In this document: positions 48,526-56,620 of the stretch, in pieces
How positions within the stretch are numbered: position 1 is the first letter of the stretch
Layout: each line of letters begins with the position of its first letter
Source: DASQFD01 sp035633255
GTDB taxonomy: Bacteria > Actinomycetota > Actinomycetes > Actinomycetales > Dermatophilaceae
Assembly (NCBI GenBank): GCA_035633255.1
Contig: DASQFD010000002.1
Coordinates: forward strand, 1 to 64,000
Reading direction: 5' to 3'
DNA: 64,000 nucleotides
The notes under the pieces: model-generated
Seen by the model: the letters and a program-made list of their open reading frames with translations, nothing else
Told to the model about the DNA's origin: nothing
The model's database searches: none
Position numbers and translations under genes: made by a program

Positions 48526-48792
48526 GTGGCGTACACGGTCAGGATGGCGAGCCCCGCTGTGCGGAACCTGGAGCACATCCCGCCGCGGTACGCGGCCGCG
48601 ATCTTGGAGTTCATCTACGCGGTTCTGCCCGAGAACCCGGGCCGGGTCGGGAAACCGCTCGAGCGCGAGCTTGAGGGCCTGTATGGGGCTCACCGGGGCG
48701 ACTACCGGGTGGTCTACGAGATCCGGGACGACGACACGTCGGTGCTCGTGGTCCGGATCGATCACCGCGCCCACGTCTACCGGTCACGCTGA
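48526..48792 (+). CDS. relE: RelE/ParE-family toxin, module 1
   Basis: An 88-residue RelE/ParE-superfamily toxin. The family core is visible: PLERELEGLYGAHRGDYRVVYEI and VLVVRIDHRAHVYRSR, with the Arg and C-terminal His/Tyr positions used by ribosome-dependent mRNA interferases. The GTG start lies one base after the antitoxin stop. RelE rather than ParE is favoured by the GDYRVVYEI core, but the two cannot be fully separated by eye. Confidence 0.9.
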   Translation: MAYTVRMASPAVRNLEHIPPRYAAAILEFIYAVLPENPGRVGKPLERELEGLYGAHRGDYRVVYEIRDDDTSVLVVRIDHRAHVYRSR

Positions 48793-48809
48793 GTCCGCTC
48801 ACCGCTGAG

Positions 48810-49811
48810 TCAGCGGACGGCCAGCCGGGGCGCTCCGGCGACGGTCTCGCCGACGACGGGCCAGCCCGGCAGCTCCCCGACGACGAGCAGGCCACCGCTG
48901 GTCTGCGCGTCCGCGAGGAGCAGGAGCTCGTCCCCGTCCAGCGCGGTGTCGAGGTGCGGTCGCACCCAGTCGAGGTTGCGACGGGTCCCGCCGCTGACGT
49001 ACCCGGCGGCGAGCGCCTCGCGTGCGCCGTCCAGGTAGGGGACGGCGGCGGCGTCGATCGCGGCACCCACCCCCGACGCGCGCAGCACGGAGAGCAGGTG
49101 CCCGAGCAGGCCGAAGCCCGTCACGTCCGTGGCCGCCTTGACACCCCCCGCCAGCGCCGCCGCGGCCGCCTCCCGGTTGAGCCCGGTCATGGCCTCGACC
49201 GCTTGGGGGAAGACCTCCCCGGTGGCCTGATGGCGGCTGTTGAGCACGCCGACTCCGAGAGGCTTGGTGAGGGTGAGCGGCAGCCCCGGCTCGGCGGCGT
49301 CGGTGCGCAGGAGGCGGTGGGGGTCGGCAAGTCCGGTCACCGCCATGCCGTACTTCGGCTCGGCGTCGTCGATGCTGTGTCCACCCGCGACCGGGACACC
49401 GGCCGACAGGGCCACGTCGCGCCCGCCCCGCAGCACCTCGGTGAGCAGCTCGAGGGGGAGCCGGGCGCGAGGCCACCCGACGAGGTTGAGGGCGAGGACG
49501 GGCCGGCCACCCATCGCCCACACGTCGGACAGGGCGTTCGCCGCGACGACGCGACCCCAGTCGTAGGGGTCGTCCACGACCGGCGCGAAGAAGTCGGTGG
49601 TGCTGACCAGCGCCCGGTGCTCGTCAAGGCGCAGCACCGCGGCGTCGTCGGGGGAGTCGAGGCCGACGAGCAGGTCGGCCGGGGTCTCCACGCCGCCAGT
49701 CGCGAGCGCCGCCAGAACGGCCTCGAGGTCGCCCGGTGGCAGCTTGCACGCGCAGCCACCCCCGGCGGCGTACTGCGTCAGCCGGATCCGGCGGGCGGGC
49801 TCGTCGGGCAC
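48810..49811 (-). CDS. selD: Selenide, water dikinase
   Basis: Makes selenophosphate from selenide and ATP, the selenium donor for Sec-tRNA. The 333-residue protein has GGGCACKLPPGD with the catalytic cysteine C20 (a TGC codon, not selenocysteine) and K23, ADQ-type aspartates in VSTTDFFAPVVDDPYDWG, and GGHSIDDAEPKYGMAVTG. The GTG at 49811 follows TACCGT by 6 bases. Divergent from tRNA-Sec and selA, so the whole selenocysteine machinery is in one island. Confidence 0.93.
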   Translation of the reverse strand: MPDEPARRIRLTQYAAGGGCACKLPPGDLEAVLAALATGGVETPADLLVGLDSPDDAAVLRLDEHRALVSTTDFFAPVVDDPYDWGRVVAANALSDVWAMGGRPVLALNLVGWPRARLPLELLTEVLRGGRDVALSAGVPVAGGHSIDDAEPKYGMAVTGLADPHRLLRTDAAEPGLPLTLTKPLGVGVLNSRHQATGEVFPQAVEAMTGLNREAAAAALAGGVKAATDVTGFGLLGHLLSVLRASGVGAAIDAAAVPYLDGAREALAAGYVSGGTRRNLDWVRPHLDTALDGDELLLLADAQTSGGLLVVGELPGWPVVGETVAGAPRLAVR

Positions 49812-49817
49812 CCGCCG

Positions 49818-49823
49818 ACGGTA
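49818..49823 (-). promoter_or_regulatory. Leaderless -10 (TACCGT) for selD
   Basis: TACCGT on the minus strand ends 6 bases before the GTG at 49811. Confidence 0.5.
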
Positions 49824-49856
49824 GCCCAGCGAACACCGGGCGCCGGCGGCACGGCA

Positions 49857-49862
49857 TACGCT
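49857..49862 (+). promoter_or_regulatory. -10 element (TACGCT) of tRNA-Sec inside CGGCATAC
   Basis: CGGCATACGCT provides TACGCT six bases before the first base of mature tRNA-Sec. If used, transcription would begin at or within a base of the tRNA 5' end, leaving little or no leader for RNase P. Confidence 0.4.
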
Positions 49863-49868
49863 CGTCGC

Positions 49869-49964
49869 GGAGGTGTGCAGGCGCCTGGTGGCCCTCCCGG
49901 TCTTCAACACCGGTGGGACCGAGCGACTCGGTCCGGCGGGTTCGATTCCCGTCCACCTCCGCCA
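49869..49964 (+). tRNA. selC: tRNA-Sec (anticodon TCA)
   Basis: A 96-base tRNA: acceptor GGAGGTG pairs with CACCTCC, the anticodon stem CCGGT/ACCGG encloses CTTCAAC (anticodon TCA), a long variable arm GGGACCGAGCGACTCGGTCC follows, then the T arm GCGGGTTCGATTCCCGT, discriminator G and an encoded CCA. The extra-long variable arm and TCA anticodon identify selenocysteine tRNA. The eighth acceptor pair (T with C) appears mismatched. It lies between selD and selA. Confidence 0.95.
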
Positions 49965-49975
49965 GCGGCGGTGGC

Positions 49976-49981
49976 TATCGT
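49976..49981 (+). promoter_or_regulatory. Leaderless -10 (TATCGT) for selA
   Basis: TATCGT lies 7 bases before the selA ATG at 49989 and 12 bases after the tRNA end, so selA need not depend on tRNA read-through. Confidence 0.5.
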
Positions 49982-49988
49982 CCCGGTC

Positions 49989-51404
49989 ATGAGCACCCGG
50001 GGAAGCGGCGACGCCGCGAGTGGCACCTGGAGCGGCACCGGGCACGGCTCCGGGGCCTTCCCGGACGCGCGCCGAGCGGTGCCGCGCGTGGACACCGTGC
50101 TCGCCGACCCGCGGCTGGCCGAGCCGCTCGCGCGCCTCGGCCGGGGGGTCGTCAAGGCGGCCGTCCGCGAGGTCCTGGCCTCGGTCCGGACCGGCGGGCG
50201 GCCACCGGGGGCCGCGGTGGAGGCCGTCCTGTCCGTACTGCCCACGCGTGCCTCCTCGCTCCGGCCGGTCCTCAACGCCACCGGCGTCGTGGTGCACACC
50301 AACCTCGGCCGGGCGCCGTGGTCGGCGGCGGCGGTGGAGGCGGCGACCGCAGCAGCCGGGACCGTCGACGTCGAGCTGGACCTCGGCACCGGGCGCCGAT
50401 CCCGCCGGGGCGCCGGTGCGCTCGACGCGCTGCTCGCCGCCGTGCCGGAGGCGGAGGCCGCGCTGGTCGTCAACAACGGTGCCGCCGCCCTGCTCCTTGC
50501 GACCACCGCGCTCGCCGCCGGCCGGGAGGTGGTGGTCAGCCGTGGCCAGCTCGTGGAGATCGGCGACGGCTTCCGGCTGCCCGAGCTGGTCTCGACGACC
50601 GGCACGCGGCTGCGGGAGGTCGGCACGACCAACCGCACCACCCTCGCGGACTACGCCGACGCCGTCGGTCCGGACACCGGGTGCGTCCTTGTGGTCCACC
50701 CGAGCAACTTCCGGGTCGAGGGGTTCACCTCCACCGTGCCGGTGCGCCACCTCACCGGACTCGGTGTCCCGGTGGTCCACGACGTCGGCAGCGGCCTGCT
50801 GCGTCCGCACCCCCTGCTGCCGGACGAGCCGGGCGTCGCCACCGCCCTGGCGGACGGCGCCGCGGTGGTCACGTGCAGCGGCGACAAGCTCCCGGGTGGC
50901 CCGCAGGCGGGCCTGGCCCTGGGGCGCGCCGACGTGGTCGAGCGGATGCGCGGGCACCCGCTGGCCCGCGCGCTGCGGGTCGACAAGACGACCCTCGCGG
51001 CGCTCGAGGCGACCCTGCGCGGGCCGCGTTCGCCGGTGCAGGAGCACCTGGAGAGCGACGCCGCGGAGCTCCGCCGGCGATGCCTGGCGCTGGTCGTGGG
51101 CCTGCCCGCCGGTGCGGACGCCGAGGTGGTGCCGGTGGAGGGCGTGGTCGGCGGCGGCGGTGCGCCGGGGCTGCGCCTGCCCGGGTATGCCGTGTCGCTG
51201 CCGGAGCGGAGCGCTGCCGCCTTGCGCCGAGGCCGGCCGCCGGTGCTCGCGCGGACCTCGGGGGGACGGTGCCTCGTCGACCCGCGGTGCGTGCCCCCGG
51301 AGCGGGACACCGACCTCGCCGCCGCCGTGACGACCGCCCTCCTCGTCTCGACGGGGAAGGCGGCCGGAGGCGCCGCCGGTCCCCCCGCGGGGCCGACGCG
51401 CTGA
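49989..51404 (+). CDS. selA: L-seryl-tRNA(Sec) selenium transferase
   Basis: PLP enzyme that converts seryl-tRNA(Sec) to selenocysteyl-tRNA(Sec) using selenophosphate; normally a decamer. The 471-residue protein has LNATGVVVHTNLGRAPWS, VVNNGAAALLLATTAL, HPSNFRVEGFTS, VVHDVGSGLL and the cofactor lysine K300 in CSGDKLPGGPQAGL. An N-terminal Gly/Ser-rich extension of about 25 residues is added. The stop shares a base with the selB ATG (TGATG). Confidence 0.94.
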   Translation: MSTRGSGDAASGTWSGTGHGSGAFPDARRAVPRVDTVLADPRLAEPLARLGRGVVKAAVREVLASVRTGGRPPGAAVEAVLSVLPTRASSLRPVLNATGVVVHTNLGRAPWSAAAVEAATAAAGTVDVELDLGTGRRSRRGAGALDALLAAVPEAEAALVVNNGAAALLLATTALAAGREVVVSRGQLVEIGDGFRLPELVSTTGTRLREVGTTNRTTLADYADAVGPDTGCVLVVHPSNFRVEGFTSTVPVRHLTGLGVPVVHDVGSGLLRPHPLLPDEPGVATALADGAAVVTCSGDKLPGGPQAGLALGRADVVERMRGHPLARALRVDKTTLAALEATLRGPRSPVQEHLESDAAELRRRCLALVVGLPAGADAEVVPVEGVVGGGGAPGLRLPGYAVSLPERSAAALRRGRPPVLARTSGGRCLVDPRCVPPERDTDLAAAVTTALLVSTGKAAGGAAGPPAGPTR

Positions 51405-52957
51405 TGGCGGTCGTCGCGACCGCCGGTCACGTCGACCACGGGAAGTCGGCGCTGGTCCGGGCGCTCACCGGCATGGAGCCGGACCGGTGGGCCGAGGAGC
51501 GCCGCCGCGGGATGACCCTCGACCTGGGCTTCGTGTGGACCGAGCTCGCCGGTCGGCGGGTCGCCTTCGTCGACGTGCCGGGGCACGAGCGCCTCGTCGC
51601 CTCGATGCTCGCCGGCATCGGGCCGGTGGCGGGCGTGCTGCTCTGCGTCGCCGCCGACGAGGGCTGGATGCCGCAGACGGCCGAGCACGCAGCAGCGGTC
51701 GCGGCCCTCGGGCAGCAGGAGGTGCTCGTCGCGGTGACCCGGTCCGACCTCGCCGACCCGCGCCCCGCAGCCGCGGAGTCCGCCGCGCGGCTCGGCGCAC
51801 TGGGCATCGACCCGCCCGCCGTCGTGGCGGTGAGCGCGGTGACCGGGGCCGGCCTGCCGGCGCTGCGCGAGGCGCTTGCGGCGCTCGCGGCGCGGGTGGG
51901 GACGCCCCGTCCCGACGAGCCGGCGCGGCTCTGGGTGGACCGGTGCTTCACCGTGCGCGGCTCCGGGACGGTGGTCACGGGGACCTTGCCGACCGGCTCG
52001 CTCGGCACCGGCGATGCCGTGGACGCCTTCACGAGCACCGCCGGTGCTTCGGGCGGGTCGCTGGTGCCGCGCCGCGTGGTCGTCCGCGGCCTCCAGTCGT
52101 GCGGCGAACCGGTCGACCGGGTGGTCGGGCCGGCCCGGGTCGCCGTCAACCTGCGCGGGGTGGAGCGCGACGCGCTCTCCCGAGGCGACCGGCTCGCCGC
52201 CCCCGGGGCGGTGGCCCCGGGGGCGGTCCCGTCCGTCCGCGTCCGGCAGCTTCCGGGGCGCAACGGTGCCCCCGGTCGTGGCGAGCCGGGCGAGCCGACC
52301 AGGGTGGGTCAGGCGGACGGCATACCGGGTCCGCTCCCTCGGCACCTCACGTGGCACGTCGGCACGGCCTCGCGGCCGGTCAGCGTCTCCGTGCGCCCGG
52401 ACGGCACCGCCCGGCTCCGGCTGCGCCGGCGAGACCCGCCGCTGCCGCTGGTGGCCGGGGACCGGGGGCTGCTGCGGGACCCGGGGCGCCACCTCGTCCT
52501 CGCCGGCGTCGTCGTGCTCGACCCGGACGAGCCGCACCGCCGCTCCGGCCCCCGTTCGGTCGGGGCTGCCCGCGCGGAGGAGGGCCGGTCGGCGGCGGGC
52601 GAGCCGGACCGGTGGGGGGCGGTCGAGCGCCTCCGGGCCTGGCTGGTCACCGCACCCCTCGCCGCCCCGACGGCGGAGGACCTGCGCGCCCTGGACCTTG
52701 CTCCGGCCGACCTCGCCGCGGCCGAGCGCGCCGGCGTCGCGGTCCGCCTCCACGGCGCCGTGGTCGCCCCGTCGACCGTCGAGGCGGTGCGGGACGCGCT
52801 CGCGCACCTCCCCGGTCCGTTCACCGTGGGGGAGGTCTGCCGGGCCGTGGGCACGACGCGGCGGGTCGTCGTGCCGGTGCTCGAGCGGCTCGACGCCCGG
52901 CACGTCACCCGCCGGCTCCCCGACGGCCGCCGGGTCCTTCGCGACGTCAGGCGGTGA
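51404..52957 (+). CDS. selB: Selenocysteine-specific elongation factor
   Basis: GTPase that delivers Sec-tRNA to UGA codons with a SECIS hairpin. The N-terminal GTPase has AGHVDHGKSALVRALTG, the switch GMTLDLGF and DVPGHERLVASML; the RSD element (VTRSDLAD) replaces NKxD, as in many SelB. Domain 2/3 follow, and the C-terminal part keeps winged-helix segments (FTVGEVCRAVGTTRRVVVPVLERL). At 517 residues it is shorter than the 580-620 I expect, apparently through loss in the winged-helix region. Ends 11 bp into the opposing gene. Confidence 0.92.
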   Translation: MAVVATAGHVDHGKSALVRALTGMEPDRWAEERRRGMTLDLGFVWTELAGRRVAFVDVPGHERLVASMLAGIGPVAGVLLCVAADEGWMPQTAEHAAAVAALGQQEVLVAVTRSDLADPRPAAAESAARLGALGIDPPAVVAVSAVTGAGLPALREALAALAARVGTPRPDEPARLWVDRCFTVRGSGTVVTGTLPTGSLGTGDAVDAFTSTAGASGGSLVPRRVVVRGLQSCGEPVDRVVGPARVAVNLRGVERDALSRGDRLAAPGAVAPGAVPSVRVRQLPGRNGAPGRGEPGEPTRVGQADGIPGPLPRHLTWHVGTASRPVSVSVRPDGTARLRLRRRDPPLPLVAGDRGLLRDPGRHLVLAGVVVLDPDEPHRRSGPRSVGAARAEEGRSAAGEPDRWGAVERLRAWLVTAPLAAPTAEDLRALDLAPADLAAAERAGVAVRLHGAVVAPSTVEAVRDALAHLPGPFTVGEVCRAVGTTRRVVVPVLERLDARHVTRRLPDGRRVLRDVRR

Positions 52958-54497
52958 TCGTGCCGCCCTCGAAACGGCAGGTGGAGGCCCCGCCGGACGT
53001 GGTCGTGTCGGTCAGTGGGAAGCCGTACGAGCCGCCGGGCCCACCCGCTGCGTTCCACGCCGTGAGGACCGCCCCGGTGACGCGGTACGCCGGCTTGCCA
53101 CTGAGTGCCCACAGCCCGCCGCCCTGGACAAAGCGTTGCCGCGCCCCGCCTGAGATCGACGTCTGCGCCTCGGTGGGGAAGCCGAGCACCCCGCCCTCCC
53201 GGCCGGCCCGGCGCCAGCCGTCCCAGAACACGCCCACCACCCGCTGGGTCGTCGTGCTCGTCGAGTCGGTGATGGCGCCCTTCTGGAAGGTCTGGATCCA
53301 CCCACGTCCGTTCTGGAGCGAGGTGTAGGGCCCGGTCGGGAAGCCGAGCACCCCCTTCTCCCGCCCGGCGACGCGCCAGACGTCCCACCGGATTCCCCAG
53401 ACCGACTGCGTCGACGTCGCCGTCGAGTCGGTGATGGCGCCCCGCTGGAAGGTCTGGACCCAGCCGTTCGTCACGTCGGCGCGCGGGCCGGTGGGGTAGC
53501 CGAACCGGCCCTTCTCCCGGCCCTCCCGGGCCCAGACGTCGTACCGGATGCCGGAGACGACCTGCGTGGATGTCGAGGCGCTGTCGGTGATGGCGCCGCG
53601 CTCGAACCGCTGCAGCCACCCGCCGTCGGTGAGGCCGCCCTGCCGCTCGGCGGTCGGGTAGCCGACCGCCGAGGCGCCGCCCGCGCCGCGCCACGTCGAG
53701 GTGACGAAGCTCGTCATCGACACCGCGCCGGTGCCGCTCGTCCAGTAGATCGACCCGCCCTGGTAGGTGACGTAGCGACCGCGGCCGTCACCGACCGACC
53801 GCTCCGGCCCGGTCGACGCGCGCAGGTAGGAGCCCTGCTCCCCGAGGCTGCGGTACCTGCTCGAGATCGCACCCCATGCCGGCAGGCACGGCGCGCTGTG
53901 CTCGGCCGTGGAGTTGTCCGACAGCGAGGTCGTCGAGCAGTTCGTCCACCTGTAGGGCGCCACGCAGCTGACGACCCGGCAGTGCACGCCGCCGCTGCAC
54001 GCGACCTGGGTGTTGCACTGGCCGTAGCGGAAGGCGTTGCAGCACACCCGCCGCTGGTCACAGGTCGCCGTGGAGCCGCTGCCGCAGCTGCAGTTCCAGC
54101 ACTTCCTGTCGCAGATGCCGTCCGCGCAGCCGCTGGTGCACCCGGTGCACCTGGCGTTGCAGTCCACGATGTAGCGGTAGCCGCCGCCGCACCATGAGCT
54201 GTCCGCGGCCTTCCACCAGCCGGCGGTGAAGCTGCCCGGCGGGCAGGCGTTGACACCCTTGGTGATGGTGCAGCAGAACACCGTGTAGCCGCCGCTGGCC
54301 GTGTTCGCCGGCCCGCAGATCGTCCGGTATGCCGTCTGCGGCCGCAGCGCGTACGCCTTGGGGTCCGGGACCAGCGCGGACCCGGCCACCGCCACGCCGG
54401 CGAACAGCTCCCGTCGGCCCGGGCGCCAGCGCGTGGCGAGCCGGGTCAGCACCCCGGCCACACCGGTCGGTGCGACGGCCTCGTCGAGTGACGTCAC
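52947..54497 (-). CDS. Tat-exported cysteine-rich MauA-like protein with LGFP repeats
   Basis: A 516-residue exported protein. RPGRRELFAGVAVAGSALV (26-43) is a twin-arginine signal. Residues 61-204 hold 22 cysteines, and the block VFCCTITKGVNACPPGSF resembles the CPPG region of the methylamine dehydrogenase small subunit; W94/W95 sit where one TTQ tryptophan would be, but I see no clear second partner. Residues about 255-516 are five LGFP-type repeats (AVGYPTAE, RFGYPTGP, VLGFPTGP, VLGFPTEA, YGFPLTD) that bind cell wall in other proteins. Last gene of a Mau-like operon. Catalysis is unproven; a disulfide-hardened wall protein is the cautious reading. Confidence 0.7.
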   Translation of the reverse strand: MTSLDEAVAPTGVAGVLTRLATRWRPGRRELFAGVAVAGSALVPDPKAYALRPQTAYRTICGPANTASGGYTVFCCTITKGVNACPPGSFTAGWWKAADSSWCGGGYRYIVDCNARCTGCTSGCADGICDRKCWNCSCGSGSTATCDQRRVCCNAFRYGQCNTQVACSGGVHCRVVSCVAPYRWTNCSTTSLSDNSTAEHSAPCLPAWGAISSRYRSLGEQGSYLRASTGPERSVGDGRGRYVTYQGGSIYWTSGTGAVSMTSFVTSTWRGAGGASAVGYPTAERQGGLTDGGWLQRFERGAITDSASTSTQVVSGIRYDVWAREGREKGRFGYPTGPRADVTNGWVQTFQRGAITDSTATSTQSVWGIRWDVWRVAGREKGVLGFPTGPYTSLQNGRGWIQTFQKGAITDSTSTTTQRVVGVFWDGWRRAGREGGVLGFPTEAQTSISGGARQRFVQGGGLWALSGKPAYRVTGAVLTAWNAAGGPGGSYGFPLTDTTTSGGASTCRFEGGTITA

Positions 54498-55018
54498 GGC
54501 ATACCTCCAAGGCGGCGGAGCGTGTCGGCGTCGGTGACCCGCAGGGTACGGACCACCTCGGCGGCGCGCGGCACCAGCGCCATCCGCCGGGAGTGGTCGC
54601 CGATGACGGTGAACAGGCAGAAGGCGCGCCCGCCCAGGGAGAAGAAGTGCTGGCAGGCGCTGCGCGGCGGCAGCTGGCGCGGCATCCGCTCGAAGCCGAA
54701 CTGCGAGGGCGCGAGCCGTGGCATTCCGACCTTCGCGAACAGTCCCGTGTCGGCGAGCGACGCGTCGTACTCCACGAGGGCGACGAAGACGTCGTCACGG
54801 CCGAGTGCCGGCAGCACGCCGCCGCCGAAGTCCCCGCGCTCCTCCGGCAGGGCGATGGTCGCGACGTGGACCACCGGGTGGGGCGTGTCGACGAGCGCCC
54901 GGGTGCGCGCCCCGTCGGCGGGCGCGTCGCCCGTGGCGCCCACCGGCACCGGCCGTCGGCGGATCGCCGCGGTGAAGCCCCGCGGCGGGGTGACCGCCAG
55001 CCCGAAGCCTCCGGTCAT
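54494..55018 (-). CDS. Protein of unknown function in the Mau-like operon
   Basis: A 174-residue soluble-looking protein I do not recognise. It begins MTGGFGLAVTPPRGFTAAI, has acidic and hydrophobic alternation through HPVVHVATIALPEERGDFGGG, and a central QHFFSLGGRAFCLFTVIG with one of its two cysteines. There is no signal peptide or membrane helix. It overlaps the upstream membrane-protein gene and the downstream MauA-like gene by 4 bp each, so it surely belongs to that unit; a chaperone-like role for the exported product is possible but unsupported. Confidence 0.65.
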   Translation of the reverse strand: MTGGFGLAVTPPRGFTAAIRRRPVPVGATGDAPADGARTRALVDTPHPVVHVATIALPEERGDFGGGVLPALGRDDVFVALVEYDASLADTGLFAKVGMPRLAPSQFGFERMPRQLPPRSACQHFFSLGGRAFCLFTVIGDHSRRMALVPRAAEVVRTLRVTDADTLRRLGGMP

Positions 55019-55623
55019 GCCACGACCCCCGTTCCCGCGGCAGCCACCAGGGCTGCCGCTGCCAGTCCCAGAGCGGCCCGCGCCACCGCGTCGGCCCGCG
55101 GGGCGCCGCGCTCGAGCCGCTCGAAGACCCGGTGCAGCGACTCGCGGTCCAGCACCCGGCGCAGTGTCAGCGACGGCAGGGCGCGGACGAGCCCGAAGAC
55201 CGCGCCGAGGAGGGCACCGACCCGCACGTCCCCGCCGAGTGCGGCGAGCAGCACGACGGCGTACGTCGTCGCGCTGGTGACGATGGTGACGAGCCCGAAG
55301 CCGAGCTGGGCCCCGAAGCCGACGCCGTAGACCACGCCGCGGTAGCGCCCGATCCACGCCTCGTCGACCTGACGCCGCCAGGACGGCAGGCGCGCACCGC
55401 CGATCCCGAGGTCGAGCGCGAGCCCGACGAGGAGCAGGACGGCCACGGCGACCAGCGCGACGGGGGACGCCCGCCAGGCGTCGGGCACCAGCGCACCGAG
55501 CAGCCCCGCGAGGGCACCCACCGTCAGGCCGCCGGCGAGGGAGCCGAGGAGGTATGCCGTCGTCGTGACCCCCCAGCGGTTGGCGCGGGCCCGCTCACCG
55601 AGCGGGCTGATGCTCGAGAGCAT
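55015..55623 (-). CDS. MauF/CcdA-like polytopic membrane protein
   Basis: A 202-residue membrane protein with about five helices and no CcdA-type cysteine pair that I can see. It begins [20 protein letters not shown], then a Gly-rich first helix. Its place after MauE- and MauD-like genes corresponds to MauF, a CcdA-like protein needed for methylamine dehydrogenase maturation, but sequence support is weak. GAGG 7 bases before the ATG overlaps the stop region of a tiny upstream ORF. Confidence 0.6.
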   Translation of the reverse strand: MLSSISPLGERARANRWGVTTTAYLLGSLAGGLTVGALAGLLGALVPDAWRASPVALVAVAVLLLVGLALDLGIGGARLPSWRRQVDEAWIGRYRGVVYGVGFGAQLGFGLVTIVTSATTYAVVLLAALGGDVRVGALLGAVFGLVRALPSLTLRRVLDRESLHRVFERLERGAPRADAVARAALGLAAAALVAAAGTGVVA

Positions 55624-56620
55624 CGACTCGCCTCAAGGGGACCACGTCGCGCGGACCGCCGCGACGATGGCCATCGGGACGCCGAGGAGGAGCGCCAGGG
55701 TCGTCGTGCTCACCGCGGCACCTCGCCGTTCCATGGTCGGGCTGCTCGTAGAGGCTGGGGTGGCCGGGCGTGATGCCGGCCCGGAGGAGCTCGCTGTCGA
55801 CCCGGGTGAGGTCGTCGCGCTCGCCGCGGTCGACGAAGCCGGTCGGGTCGCTCGTGTCGCCGGCGTGGTGGCCGCCGTGGCCCGGCTGGTGGCCGTGGTG
55901 GGGGGACCCGGTCACGGCACCGGGACCGCTGCGCCCGGCCGCGGCGCGGGCGTCGGCGGCCTCCTCGACGGCCTGGGCCAGCAGGTCGCGCACCTGCGGC
56001 CACGTCGTCGCCGATCCCTCACCGGTGACCTGGCCGGCCTCGACGAGGATGAAGTAGGGCGAGCCCGGGACGTCGTAGTCGGTCCACGCGCCCGAGGACT
56101 GCAGCACCTCCAGGCGGTCACCGGCCAGCCGCCGCAGCGCGGCCGGGCTCTCGTCCTGCGGGCCCTTGGCCACGACGACGAGCCGTGCCCCGCCCGGTAT
56201 GCCGGGGAGCTCGGGGGCGGTGAAGTCCTCCCAGAACGTCTGGCACACGCTGCACCCGGTGGTGAGGAAGGCGAGCAGGGTCCTGCTGCCCGGACCGTGC
56301 ACCTCCACGGTGGTGGCGTCGCCGGCCAGTGTGGTGCCGACGACGTCGTGAGAGCCGGGGCCGCCCTGCCGGGTGGCCGGGACGACCCCCCGCTCCAGCT
56401 CGACGGCCACCGGCCCCGACGCCGAGCCGGCCGGGGGCGCCGACGTGGCCCCCGCAGTAGCGCCGTCCTCGGCCGCCTCGCGTTCGAGGTCCAGCCCGGC
56501 GCCGAGGTCGTGCAGGGCGCGCAGGATCAGGGCGTGGCTCCGCAGCAGCCCGAGCACGACCACCCCCAGCAGGAGGATGGCCACCCCCTCAGCGACGACG
56601 ACGGCGGTCAGGATGCTCAT
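55595..56620 (-). CDS. mauD: MauD-like thioredoxin-fold membrane-anchored protein
   Basis: A 341-residue protein: N-terminal membrane anchor (about 3-26), an Ala/Gly linker, and a redoxin domain with [15 protein letters not shown] (C123, C126) and a cis-proline in [12 protein letters not shown]. MauD proteins promote disulfides in the methylamine dehydrogenase small subunit; here the substrate is probably the 22-cysteine protein of the same operon. After [11 protein letters not shown], where homologues tend to end, the frame continues about 45 residues into the next gene, perhaps a frame change or extension. It overlaps mauE by 4 bp. Confidence 0.75.
   Translation of the reverse strand: MSILTAVVVAEGVAILLLGVVVLGLLRSHALILRALHDLGAGLDLEREAAEDGATAGATSAPPAGSASGPVAVELERGVVPATRQGGPGSHDVVGTTLAGDATTVEVHGPGSRTLLAFLTTGCSVCQTFWEDFTAPELPGIPGGARLVVVAKGPQDESPAALRRLAGDRLEVLQSSGAWTDYDVPGSPYFILVEAGQVTGEGSATTWPQVRDLLAQAVEEAADARAAAGRSGPGAVTGSPHHGHQPGHGGHHAGDTSDPTGFVDRGERDDLTRVDSELLRAGITPGHPSLYEQPDHGTARCRGEHDDPGAPPRRPDGHRRGGPRDVVPLRRVDALEHQPAR
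55633..55713 (-). CDS. Possible 26-residue hydrophobic peptide
   Basis: GTG at 55713 opens [26 protein letters not shown], a single potential membrane helix, preceded by GAGG about 8 bases upstream; its TGA falls just before the ribosome site of the next gene. It lies in another frame inside the long C-terminal extension of the MauD-like protein. It may be a small operon member, or the real reason the MauD-like frame runs on is something else. Weak evidence. Confidence 0.35.
   Translation of the reverse strand: MSTTTLALLLGVPMAIVAAVRATWSP

Noticed and set aside
49740..49760. Selenocysteine in SelD
   Set aside because: The codon at the catalytic position is TGC in GGGCACK, so SelD uses cysteine.
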